From contig NZ_MJIE01000001.1 of assembly GCF_001940235.1 (NCBI RefSeq), positions 2,480,001 to 2,544,000 on the forward strand: a DNA stretch of 64,000 nucleotides. Direction: 5' to 3'. The notes beneath the pieces were generated by a model. It had not been told where the DNA came from, did not search any database, and worked only from the letters and a program-made list of their open reading frames with translations. This document shows positions 1-7,309 of the stretch, piece by piece (the first letter of the stretch is position 1; each line of letters begins with the position of its first letter). The DNA is from Hornefia porci. GTDB lineage: Bacteria; Bacillota; Clostridia; Peptostreptococcales; Anaerovoracaceae. The position numbers and the translations under genes were made by a program.

Positions 1-578
1 AGGTTTGCCTTCTTGCCGTCCATGAGCTTTTCCACATCCTCCGGCGAGGTGGCATCTCCACACATGACTCTATGCCTGCCGACCGTCCAGATGTCGCCGG
101 GCTCCACGAAGGACGCCTTCTCAAGGGCAGCGGTGAGGTCAAAATCATCATCGGTGATGTCCTTCTCATTCCCGGTGCCGAGCAGTTTATCCAGCTCATC
201 GGCATCAAAGCCGAGGAGAGATAGGTCAAAGGACTGATCCTGCAGGTCAGATAATTCGACCGACAGCATTTCCTCATCCCAGCCTGCATTGAGCGCCAGC
301 TGATTGTCTGCAAGGATATACGCACGCTTTTGTGCTTCCGTCAGGTTCTCGGCAAAGACGCAGGGCACGGTTTCATATCCTTCCTCGCGGGCAGCCGTAA
401 TGCGACCGTGGCCGACGAGGATGTTATAATCTGCGTCAATGACCGCAGGACTCACAAAGCCGAACTCCCTGAGAGAAGCTCGGAGCTGTGCGATCTGCTC
501 CTTGCTATGTGTCCGGGCATTCCGGGCATAGGGCACCAGTTTATCAATAGGTACCTGTTCCAATTTCTGTGTGTTCAT
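1..578 (-). CDS. ParB-domain DNA methyltransferase, partial (prophage)
   Basis: This minus-strand frame opens with ATG at 576-578 and runs off the left window edge after about 192 codons. The start MNTQKLEQVPIDKLVPYARN, then VGHGR and ADNQLALNAGWD, is the ParB/Spo0J-like nuclease fold that precedes many phage adenine or cytosine methyltransferases. The last visible part (EPGDIWTVGRHRVMCGDAT) is the usual entry to the methylase domain. The catalytic motif lies outside the window. It starts directly after the terminase small subunit stop. Phage enzymes of this kind are thought to modify phage DNA against host restriction. The family call is firm, the base specificity is not visible. Confidence 0.85.
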   Translation of the reverse strand, partial: MNTQKLEQVPIDKLVPYARNARTHSKEQIAQLRASLREFGFVSPAVIDADYNILVGHGRITAAREEGYETVPCVFAENLTEAQKRAYILADNQLALNAGWDEEMLSVELSDLQDQSFDLSLLGFDADELDKLLGTGNEKDITDDDFDLTAALEKASFVEPGDIWTVGRHRVMCGDATSPEDVEKLMDGKKAN

Positions 579-1160
579 TTACATATTCCTCCTGCTTCGA
601 AGCAGCTGCTCCATCACGCTGTCCTGCGGGCTGCCCTCAAAGGGCTCGGTGCAGTTTTGCTTCACAATGTCATAAATCTCGTACCAGAGCAGGTTGGCCT
701 GCTTCTGAAAGTTCATTAAAAGCTGTGTGAATGGACTCGCAATGGCAGCGCCGGTGGTCGGGTGCTTTCCGAGCATGCCGTATTTGCTGACCGCTTCGGA
801 GCACTGAATGTACCGGGCAAAGGCCTCAGAGTAGCTTTCGAGCAGGCGCTTGTTTACCAGCCTCTCGCAGCCACGTTCCTTGAGCCACAGCCATGTTTCC
901 TTATAGATTTCATCTGCGCCGAGGGGCTTGCCGTCCTTCTGCAGAGCAGAGAGGTAATCGTCCGGACTTGGCATATCCATGCCTTCCAGCTCTACGCCGT
1001 CACCGATGTCGTCAACATCGAAGTCGGTCATGTCTTCTGTGAAGTCCGGCAGCTCCATACGCTTTGCAGGTGCGCCTTTCATAATTTTGTCGGCGAGGGC
1101 GTCCGGCTTGGAGCCAGCTTTGACACGCCGCCCGCCGCGATAGGTTCCGTCTTTCGCCAT
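579..1160 (-). CDS. Phage terminase small subunit, P27 family
   Basis: A protein of 193 residues that begins MAKDGTYRGGRR and contains KPLGADEIYKETWLWLKERG and GAAIASPF, typical of P27-type small terminases. These bind phage DNA at the packaging start and hand it to the large subunit. I chose ATG at 1158-1160 because GGAAG lies 8 nt upstream; the frame is open to 1325 but the extra N-terminus overlaps the HNH gene and looks non-coding. The acidic middle (DFTEDMTDFDVDD) and helical C-terminus fit the family. The HNH gene just upstream is the usual partner of P27 terminases. Confidence 0.85.
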   Translation of the reverse strand: MAKDGTYRGGRRVKAGSKPDALADKIMKGAPAKRMELPDFTEDMTDFDVDDIGDGVELEGMDMPSPDDYLSALQKDGKPLGADEIYKETWLWLKERGCERLVNKRLLESYSEAFARYIQCSEAVSKYGMLGKHPTTGAAIASPFTQLLMNFQKQANLLWYEIYDIVKQNCTEPFEGSPQDSVMEQLLRSRRNM

Positions 1161-1276
1161 GTCGATCACTTCCATTTCTGTGGTGCAGGGTTTAATACCC
1201 TGTTTGAATTGCAATTTTTGCGTAAAAGACCCCGCGCCGTTTTCCGGGGAAAAGGGTCGTAGAGATTTTGACCGCC

Positions 1277-1624
1277 CTACCGGTCGCCGCGCTCGCGGTG
1301 AATCTTCTCGTGACACGAACGACAAAGACTCATGAGGTTGGACTCGTCATTCGATCCTCCCTCAGCAAGCGGCACGATGTGGTGGACTTCCTCGACCGCG
1401 ACGTAGCGTCCTTCCTTTAAGCACTGTTCACAAAGCGGGTGCTTGTGGACGTAGCGGTCACGGATTCGTTTCCAAGCTCTGCCGTAGCGTTTGCCGGGAG
1501 AGTAGCTGCGCTGGAACTTCTCATAGTGCTGTTCCATAACCTTGGCGTGCTCCTCGCAATAAACGCCGTCCGTCAGGTGTGGGCATCCGGGATAGCGGCA
1601 CGGTCGTTTAGGTTTTCTTGGCAT
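1277..1624 (-). CDS. Phage HNH endonuclease
   Basis: A protein of 115 residues with an N-terminal CRYPGCPHLTDGVYCEEH zinc-ribbon-like segment and a C-terminal HNH motif. The motif reads CEQC, then VHHIVPLAEGG, SNLMSLC and CHEKIH. Cysteine pairs flank the catalytic His-His, as in phage HNH enzymes such as HK97 gp74, which work with the terminase in DNA packaging. A strong AAAGGAGG site lies 8 nt before the ATG. Its place next to the small terminase supports a packaging role rather than homing. Confidence 0.9.
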   Translation of the reverse strand: MPRKPKRPCRYPGCPHLTDGVYCEEHAKVMEQHYEKFQRSYSPGKRYGRAWKRIRDRYVHKHPLCEQCLKEGRYVAVEEVHHIVPLAEGGSNDESNLMSLCRSCHEKIHRERGDR

Positions 1625-1786
1625 AAGCCGTGCCTCCTTTCAGGGCATAAAGAAAGCCCTGCAGGATGATCCCGCAAGGCTCGTGGGCTGCGCGTGCAGC
1701 TGTATCTTTATTCTTTTCGCTGATTATATACTACCATATTGGGCGGGTGGACATCTTAGGACAAAGCAGGACATTTCGGGCGCATT

Positions 1787-2215
1787 TCAAATTACAATCG
1801 GATCATCTGGGAGCGTCACATGAAGGAGCGCCTTGCCGTGCCAGCGACGAATGGTGCGGGCGTCTGCACAAAGCTCCATTCCGATCTGCTCCCACGTATA
1901 GTTGTGGATATACCGGTACTTCAAAACCATGCGCTCGTCGGTATCCGGAACTGCCTCAATAACCTCCCGTATCTGTTTCTTAAGGTCAGAGAGCAATTCC
2001 AGCTCACTGGCGATTTTCTTTTCCAGCGTCCAGAGCTTCTCAAGCGTTCGGACAAAGGGTGCTTCCGTATTACGCGATGTCTGCACGCGGTCTTTATCAT
2101 ATTGGATAGCCGACACGCTGCCTGCCATTTCGCGCAGGTTTTGTGCTTCCATCGTGTCGGACTTGATTCTCTGATCAAGGCGGTAGGCCTGATGCAGGTA
2201 TTCTTTTATGGTCAT
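1787..2215 (-). CDS. Sigma-70 region 4-like phage regulator (ArpU/DUF1492 type)
   Basis: A protein of 142 residues. The N-terminal half is helical and probably coiled coil (LEKLWTLEKKIASELELLSDLKK). The C-terminal part (DERMVLKYRYIHNYTWEQIG, then ARTIRRWHGKAL) is a sigma region 4-like helix-turn-helix. Proteins of this type sit between the replication and packaging modules of Firmicutes prophages and are believed to switch on late genes. Its ATG overlaps the stop of the next upstream gene by 4 nt. The HTH call is good; the late-activator role is inferred from position. Confidence 0.75.
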   Translation of the reverse strand: MTIKEYLHQAYRLDQRIKSDTMEAQNLREMAGSVSAIQYDKDRVQTSRNTEAPFVRTLEKLWTLEKKIASELELLSDLKKQIREVIEAVPDTDERMVLKYRYIHNYTWEQIGMELCADARTIRRWHGKALLHVTLPDDPIVI

Positions 2216-2436
2216 AGGCTTTTTGCCTCCTCTCGTAGTTTTTGTATGAGATACTCGCCGTCAACACTCGTTAAGGCCTTGTACCAGCCGGAGCGGAAGA
2301 AGCGTTCACACTCCATTGCATCCGACATGGCGGACTGATTACTGGGCTTCTTTTTCAGGCGCTTCAGGGCGTCCCGGTAATCCTTCACGGCCTGCAGCAC
2401 GATGGCGTTTGCGAGATTTTCATAAGGATCAAGCAT
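2212..2436 (-). CDS. Small hypothetical phage protein
   Basis: A protein of 74 residues, MLDPYENLANAIVLQAVKDY at the start, basic in the middle (RLKKKPS), with no domain I recognise. It overlaps the SNF2 helicase stop and the following regulator start by a few bases, so it is clearly part of the prophage early operon. Similar short proteins with an N-terminal ANAIVLQAVKDYR-type helix occur at this position in clostridial prophages. Function unknown. Confidence 0.65.
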   Translation of the reverse strand: MLDPYENLANAIVLQAVKDYRDALKRLKKKPSNQSAMSDAMECERFFRSGWYKALTSVDGEYLIQKLREEAKSL

Positions 2437-3788
2437 CAGGTCACCTCAAGGTCTGCCTTGACCGCATCAATCAGCGCGGTCTGCGTCATTTTCTTTTTGG
2501 ATAGCGCCTTTACGATCCTCTCGTCGATAGTGCCCTTGGTGATGATGTGCTGGATCACCACAGTCCGGGATTCTTGGCCTTGCCGCCAGAGACGTGCGTT
2601 TGTCTGCTGATAGAGCTCCAGCGACCATGTGAGACCGAACCATACAAGGGTGGAGCCTCCGGCCTGCAGGTTTAAGCCGTGACCGGCAGAGGCCGGATGG
2701 ATGACTGCTACAGGAATCTTTCCCGCATTCCAGTCAGCAATATCGCGGCTGGTCTTGATTTCCCGGACATTGAAGCGGTTCTTGATGCGGGAAAGGTCGT
2801 GCCGGAACCAGTAGGCTACAAGAAGCGGCTTTTCATTGGCGGCCTCGATGATATCCTCCAAAGCGTCCAGCTTCCGGTCGTGAAACTCGATAATCTCACC
2901 GGTGTCGGCATATATGGCACCGTTCGCAAGCTGGGAGAGCTTCCCGGTAAGCGAGGCTGCATTGGCAGCAGTCACTTCACCGTCAGGGAGCTGCAAGATG
3001 AGCTCCTGCTTCAAATCCTCATAGCGGCTACGCTCGGAATCGGATAGCTGGACTTCATATTCGGTCGATACCAGCTCCGGCATCTTCAGATGGTCGGTGG
3101 ATTTCATAGAAATCGTGATATCCGAGATTTTCCGATATATGGCATCCTCCGCATAGGGCAGCGGTTTGTAGGAATAGATGATCTCACCGTTCCGCTTGTC
3201 CGGCTTGAAATAATTAGTCCGGTACTGTGTGATAAAGCGTCCGAGGCGCTCGCCCATATCCAGCACTTTGAACTCTGCCCACAGATCCATGAGACCGTTG
3301 GAAGAAGGTGTTCCGGTGAGGCCGATAATGCGATGGAGCTTTGGTCTAACCTTCATCAGGGACTTGAAGCGTTTGGATTTATGATTTTTGAAGGACGACA
3401 GCTCGTCGATAATCACCATATCGAAGTCGAAGGGAAAGCCGGACTCGTCAATGAGCCACTGCAGGTTTTCTCGGTTGATGATCGTGATATCCGCTTGCTG
3501 CAGTAGGGCTTCTTTTCGCTCCTTAGGTGTCCCGACTGCGACCGCATAGGTCAGACCTCTAAGGTGGCTCCATTTCTGGATCTCCGCTGGCCATGTGTCG
3601 CGGGCGACTCTCAAAGGAGCCACTACAAGAACACGGTGGACTTCAAAGCTGTCAAACAACAGGTCAGATACTGCCGTCAGGCTGATGATCGTCTTACCAA
3701 GTCCCATATCTAAAAGGACAGCAGCCACGGGATGCTTTTTGATATAACGGATGGCGTAGTCCTGATAATCATGAGGATTGAAGTTCAT
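2436..3788 (-). CDS. SNF2-family helicase (prophage)
   Basis: A 450-residue superfamily 2 translocase. The Walker A sequence LLDMGLGKT is near residue 30 and motif II is DELS (VIIDELSSFKNHKSKR) near residue 128. Motif III is GLTGTPSSNGL. The C-terminal lobe has PASAGHGLNLQAGG followed by NARLWRQGQ (motif VI). It lacks the long N-terminal regions of chromosomal SNF2 proteins, as expected for the phage form that lies beside a VRR-NUC nuclease. It probably acts in phage replication or recombination. Its start overlaps the VRR-NUC gene by 20 nt. Confidence 0.92.
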   Translation of the reverse strand: MNFNPHDYQDYAIRYIKKHPVAAVLLDMGLGKTIISLTAVSDLLFDSFEVHRVLVVAPLRVARDTWPAEIQKWSHLRGLTYAVAVGTPKERKEALLQQADITIINRENLQWLIDESGFPFDFDMVIIDELSSFKNHKSKRFKSLMKVRPKLHRIIGLTGTPSSNGLMDLWAEFKVLDMGERLGRFITQYRTNYFKPDKRNGEIIYSYKPLPYAEDAIYRKISDITISMKSTDHLKMPELVSTEYEVQLSDSERSRYEDLKQELILQLPDGEVTAANAASLTGKLSQLANGAIYADTGEIIEFHDRKLDALEDIIEAANEKPLLVAYWFRHDLSRIKNRFNVREIKTSRDIADWNAGKIPVAVIHPASAGHGLNLQAGGSTLVWFGLTWSLELYQQTNARLWRQGQESRTVVIQHIITKGTIDERIVKALSKKKMTQTALIDAVKADLEVT

Positions 3789-4050
3789 GAATCATTCCTC
3801 CAATCTGCTCCGGGTCGTCAATGACATAGACTCGGTAGCCAAGTTCCCGAAGCAGCCTGTGGCGTGAGAGCTGGAGCGGGCGTGGCTTTTTGCCGGGAGC
3901 CTTCAGCTCTGCGAAACCGATATGGCCGTCAGGTAATAAGATCAGACGGTCGGGCATTCCTGCGAAAGAGGGACACACCAGCTTAAGCGCAATCCCACCG
4001 GACTTTTTCACCGCCGTCGTTAACTTGTTTTCTATCTGTTTCTCGTTCAT
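3769..4050 (-). CDS. VRR-NUC domain nuclease (prophage)
   Basis: A 93-residue stand-alone VRR-NUC protein of the PD-(D/E)XK superfamily. The core is GMPDRLILLPDGHIGFAELK, giving the D...ExK metal site, followed by a helix with QLSRHRLLRELGY. These nucleases are nearly always encoded next to the SNF2 helicase in Firmicutes phages and are predicted structure-specific nucleases. The reading frame overlaps the helicase start, suggesting translational coupling. Confidence 0.9.
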   Translation of the reverse strand: MNEKQIENKLTTAVKKSGGIALKLVCPSFAGMPDRLILLPDGHIGFAELKAPGKKPRPLQLSRHRLLRELGYRVYVIDDPEQIGGMIHELQSS

Positions 4051-4080
4051 AGGTAACCTCCGTCAGGTGCGAATTTCCGG

Positions 4081-4184
4081 CGATGTGCAAGGTGTATCAA
4101 TGGTATTTACAGAACTTTTTCTTAGAGCATTTTTTATAGGCCTAAGAGAGTTTTTATATAAGACCTTGATACACCTTGTCATCG
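4081..4184. repeat. Large nested inverted repeat in prophage
   Basis: The gap between the primase and VRR-NUC genes holds a long stem-loop. The outer arms are 4081-4104 and 4163-4184. They share a perfect 13-bp inverted repeat, CAAGGTGTATCAA (4088-4100) against TTGATACACCTTG (4166-4178), extended by a CGATG/CATCG pair and a GGT/ACC pair with small bulges. Inside the 58-nt loop a second stem pairs CTTAG (4121-4125) with CTAAG (4142-4146). No coding frame fills it. It could be a replication origin feature, a structured RNA or a processing site. Confidence 0.8.
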
Positions 4185-4191
4185 GTACGGA

Positions 4192-6465
4192 TTACTGGAG
4201 AAAATCTTCCTCTGCGCCGCTGTCTTCACGAATCTTTAAGCCCTTGAAATAGCGCTTCCGGTTCAGCGTCAGCCGTTCAAATCCGGCCTTCTCCAGAGCA
4301 AAGTAGAAATCTGCCGTGCTGCGCACATACTCATTGCAGTCCAGCGAGTAGTTGCGGTATGCCTGATAGAGAGCCGAGGAGCTTTCCTTATAGGAATCAT
4401 CCACCTCGCACTTTTCGTCTAAGAAATGCCCGAACCAGTCATTCTGGCTGCGATATTCCTCGATGGCCTTAGTCACGCAGTCCGGCACCGGGATCTGGTA
4501 GCCGAGCGCAATGACTTTCTTTGCACCCTCGATGATCCATGAGAGAATGCTTTCACCCGCGTTCTCATACAGATACTCTCCGTAATTCTTGATGTCGGCC
4601 TTGCCCTCAATCTTGGCATTGAACGGGATCACGATAAGCCTGCGCCAGATACCGTCATCGGAAGCGGAGACGCGAGGCAGGTGGTTCGTATACAGCACCA
4701 GAGTATGGCAGGGCTTGAAGGAAAACGGGTCTTTATACTTTTTCTCCGCGAACACATCGTCCGTGGAGCAGAGCTGCTTGACCGTGGAGTCGTTGAGCCT
4801 TGCGCCTTCCTGCATTTCTGCAGCGATCAGCAGGCGCTTGCCCTTGACCTCAGCCATTTCAGGTTTGATGTTTCTGCGGCAGCCGACGGTCAGGGTGTCT
4901 GCGGAGATGTTTCCGCTGTAAAGACCAAGCACGCGGGAGATGGCATTCCAGAAGGTGGACTTGCCGTTGCGGCCATCACCATATGCGATGATGAGGGCTT
5001 CCACGAATACTTTCCCGATTGCAGCAAGGCCGCAGATCATCTGAACATAATCGATGAGCTGCTGATCCTTCTGAAAAATGAGATTCAGGTTGTCCAGCCA
5101 GAGCTGGGTTCCCTTGACGCCGGGTGAGACCGAGGTAATTTTCGTAATGAAGTCATCTGCGGAATGTTCACGGGCACCGGCACAGCCTAAGCGAAGGTCA
5201 TAGGTCGCTTCCGGTGTACAGAGCAGGAAGCAGTCCGCATCCAGATCCCTTGGCGAGATTTCCAACATCGGATGGGATTCCTTGAGGGTTGAAGTGATGT
5301 TCTTGGAATCACGCCTGCGGATAGCAAAGCTCTGATAGGCTTTTGCGGCAAGGAACTCCTGATAGGTCTTCATCTGTTCATCGTTCATGAGCTGTTCGGC
5401 CTTGGTCTTTGATGTATTGTCGAGGATTTCCTGAGCTCCGCAGTTTTTGAGCTTCTGCAGCGCTTCACACATGAGCCGGTTCGACTCGTTCAGCTGCCTG
5501 CGGGTAAGCTCATGGGCGACAGCCTGAGCGCCGGGTTCCGTTTCCTGCCAGTAATGGTCGCTGTAGCGGATGAAGTGGGTGGCCGGTGAGTAGCGCAGCT
5601 CGTTCGCAAAATACTTAGAGAGCACTTCGGCCTGTCCGACGTCGGAGAAGTCCTCCGGCATATAGCTATTCTCGTCGTTATAGATTTCCGGAGGAACGTA
5701 TCCGTCCTCGCGGCTGATTTTTGAATAAAAGCGCTGGGCACTATGCCAGATTGTGGAGAGCTCACTGTTGTCGAGAGGCGGCACGCAGGTTGCGGCCTTC
5801 TCCAGAAAGCTCTGGTAGGCCTTTTCTGTGTCGCCGTACTTCTTGATGACGATTCCAGCGAAGCGGGACATGGTAGCGTTACGGCTTCCTTCAGGGATCA
5901 CGACATCCTTTTCATGGCCGCCGGGCAGGTCAGCATCGAACTCGACATCATTCAAAAATTCCGTGAGGTTCATGCGTCCGGGATAGAGCTCCACATCCGG
6001 TTCCTGCGTCCCGAAAAAGAAACGCGCCGCATCCAGAGCCTTGGTATCGAAATACGGGAATATGGAATTGACCAGCTTCTTCATGTCGCTGTACAGGGTG
6101 GCGTCCGTCACGCGATCAATGGGAAACAGAACATGGAACTTCGGTCTTGCGGGCTTCCCGTTTTTCTCACGCTGATTAAAACGGCTGTAGTGGATTGCGA
6201 TGCTGACACCGGGAAAGGCCTCAAGCACATCTGCCGGTGTTACCCAGTCCTTTGAATCTTCTGAGTGGTCATTGTCACAATCTACGGGCAGGCAGTCGGC
6301 TGAGAGGAAGTTGTCGTTGTTGCGGTAGTGGTTTTTGTATTCCGCGCACACATAGTCGTGGCCGACAGCAGCTTTCAGTGAGTCTACGTCCATGACTATG
6401 GTCTTGTGCGGATAGGAGCAGTTTCCGGGATTGCCGGTAAAGTCTGCACTATACAGGGTAAGCAT
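4192..6465 (-). CDS. Phage primase-helicase, P4/D5 type
   Basis: A 757-residue bifunctional replication protein. The N-terminal 200 residues look like an archaeo-eukaryotic primase, with an acidic patch LPVDCDNDHSED and KFHVLFPID. The C-terminal half is a superfamily 3 helicase: Walker A AYGDGRNGKSTFW near residue 490, Walker B-like RLLIAAEMQEG, and the sensor LVLYTNHLPR followed by DDGIWRRLIVIPF. Such proteins prime and unwind at the phage origin. Its start overlaps the upstream stop in an ATGA, so the genes are coupled. Confidence 0.92.
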   Translation of the reverse strand: MLTLYSADFTGNPGNCSYPHKTIVMDVDSLKAAVGHDYVCAEYKNHYRNNDNFLSADCLPVDCDNDHSEDSKDWVTPADVLEAFPGVSIAIHYSRFNQREKNGKPARPKFHVLFPIDRVTDATLYSDMKKLVNSIFPYFDTKALDAARFFFGTQEPDVELYPGRMNLTEFLNDVEFDADLPGGHEKDVVIPEGSRNATMSRFAGIVIKKYGDTEKAYQSFLEKAATCVPPLDNSELSTIWHSAQRFYSKISREDGYVPPEIYNDENSYMPEDFSDVGQAEVLSKYFANELRYSPATHFIRYSDHYWQETEPGAQAVAHELTRRQLNESNRLMCEALQKLKNCGAQEILDNTSKTKAEQLMNDEQMKTYQEFLAAKAYQSFAIRRRDSKNITSTLKESHPMLEISPRDLDADCFLLCTPEATYDLRLGCAGAREHSADDFITKITSVSPGVKGTQLWLDNLNLIFQKDQQLIDYVQMICGLAAIGKVFVEALIIAYGDGRNGKSTFWNAISRVLGLYSGNISADTLTVGCRRNIKPEMAEVKGKRLLIAAEMQEGARLNDSTVKQLCSTDDVFAEKKYKDPFSFKPCHTLVLYTNHLPRVSASDDGIWRRLIVIPFNAKIEGKADIKNYGEYLYENAGESILSWIIEGAKKVIALGYQIPVPDCVTKAIEEYRSQNDWFGHFLDEKCEVDDSYKESSSALYQAYRNYSLDCNEYVRSTADFYFALEKAGFERLTLNRKRYFKGLKIREDSGAEEDFLQ

Positions 6466-6794
6466 CAGTCATACACCTCCTCCGATTCTTCCTTCAGCAC
6501 CTTTGTGATAAATTTCAGTGCGCGGATCATGGTTTCCAGCTCACAATCGCCTCCGAGGGTTACTTCAAAACCGTTGCAGCCGTAGCGATCCATGATGGGC
6601 TGTACTTGGATATCTGTGCAGCCTTCGTCCTCGATACGGAAATACGTGCGACCGCCATGACCGGTGTCGCCTCCCTTATAGCCGGTTGTCCCGGCCTCGA
6701 CCTGAAGGATATTTGCACTAACAACGTCGCGGGTGTAAGTGGTGATCTCCGTGCCGTCATAGAGCTTTCTGCGTCTTTCTGTTACTTCATACAT
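6465..6794 (-). CDS. Hypothetical phage protein
   Basis: I start this protein of 109 residues at MYEVTERRRKLYDG (ATG at 6792-6794), because the frame upstream overlaps the DUF4406 gene. It is rich in beta-strand-like segments with TGYKGGDTGHGGRTYFRIED, and ends in an acidic helix. The glycine-rich GGDTGHGGRTYF segment is typical of a conserved but uncharacterised protein in clostridial prophage replication modules. It is coupled to the primase by ATGA. No function can be given. Confidence 0.7.
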   Translation of the reverse strand: MYEVTERRRKLYDGTEITTYTRDVVSANILQVEAGTTGYKGGDTGHGGRTYFRIEDEGCTDIQVQPIMDRYGCNGFEVTLGGDCELETMIRALKFITKVLKEESEEVYD

Positions 6795-7221
6795 AGCGTT
6801 CAACCTCCTGACATTCTTCTGTGAAATAGCGCAAGCGATAGTCCTTCCACTTGGCGCGTTTGATTTCTGCTTCCATCCCGGATGAAATACGGCTTCCGAA
6901 TACCCAGACCTCCGCACACTTGCTCATGAGGGCATTTCCAAAGAACAAGCCGAGCTCACGCTCATCCGGATTGTCATCATCAAGGAACTGCGGAAACAGA
7001 AGGTGTGGTGCGATGGGGATATATCCCTTGTCTACGGCAAAGCGGCTGTAACGTCTGGCGTTCTTCACATTGCCTTCCACATTTCCGGAAAACGGAGAGC
7101 AGATGTAGACGATAGGACGAAAGGCGCGTAGGGATTGCTTTTCGTTTTCTGCAATCCGGGATAACGCTTCACCGGCAGTTGGGTCAGGATAGCCCTCGCT
7201 GTTTTGATAATCGTTACTCAC
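6787..7221 (-). CDS. DUF4406 protein (deoxyribosyltransferase-like fold)
   Basis: A 144-residue protein with RPIVYICSPFSGNVEGNV near residue 35, APHLLFPQFLDD, and a late VFGSRISSGMEAEIKRAK. This is the pattern of the DUF4406 family, related in fold to nucleoside 2-deoxyribosyltransferases: a YICSPF strand-loop that may bind a nucleotide, and a late SxGMxxEI loop. It may act in nucleotide salvage for phage DNA synthesis. It follows the DNA polymerase gene and overlaps the next gene by 8 nt. The catalytic role is not demonstrated. Confidence 0.8.
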   Translation of the reverse strand: MSNDYQNSEGYPDPTAGEALSRIAENEKQSLRAFRPIVYICSPFSGNVEGNVKNARRYSRFAVDKGYIPIAPHLLFPQFLDDDNPDERELGLFFGNALMSKCAEVWVFGSRISSGMEAEIKRAKWKDYRLRYFTEECQEVERYV

Positions 7222-7268
7222 TGGGGAGTCCTCCTTTCCGGGCAGACTTAAAGGCGTCCACCTCCAAT

Positions 7269-7309
7269 TTCCACTGGAGATGAACGCCTGATTTGAGCGG
7301 ACGATTTTA
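7269..7309 (-). repeat. Prophage 41-nt intergenic element, copy A
   Basis: This stretch matches 11832-11872 at about 36 of 41 positions. The shared blocks, in plus-strand sense, are TTCCACTGGAGATGAAC, GATTTGAGCGGA and GATTTTA. Here it lies just after the polymerase stop and before the DUF4406 start. Both copies precede a downstream gene on the minus strand by about 45 nt, so a regulatory or RNA-level role is possible. Confidence 0.75.

Noticed and set aside
1640..1786. Hairpin GGGC-ATAAAGAAA-GCCC after the sigma-like gene
   Set aside because: The stem is only four base pairs and there is no T run on the minus strand.
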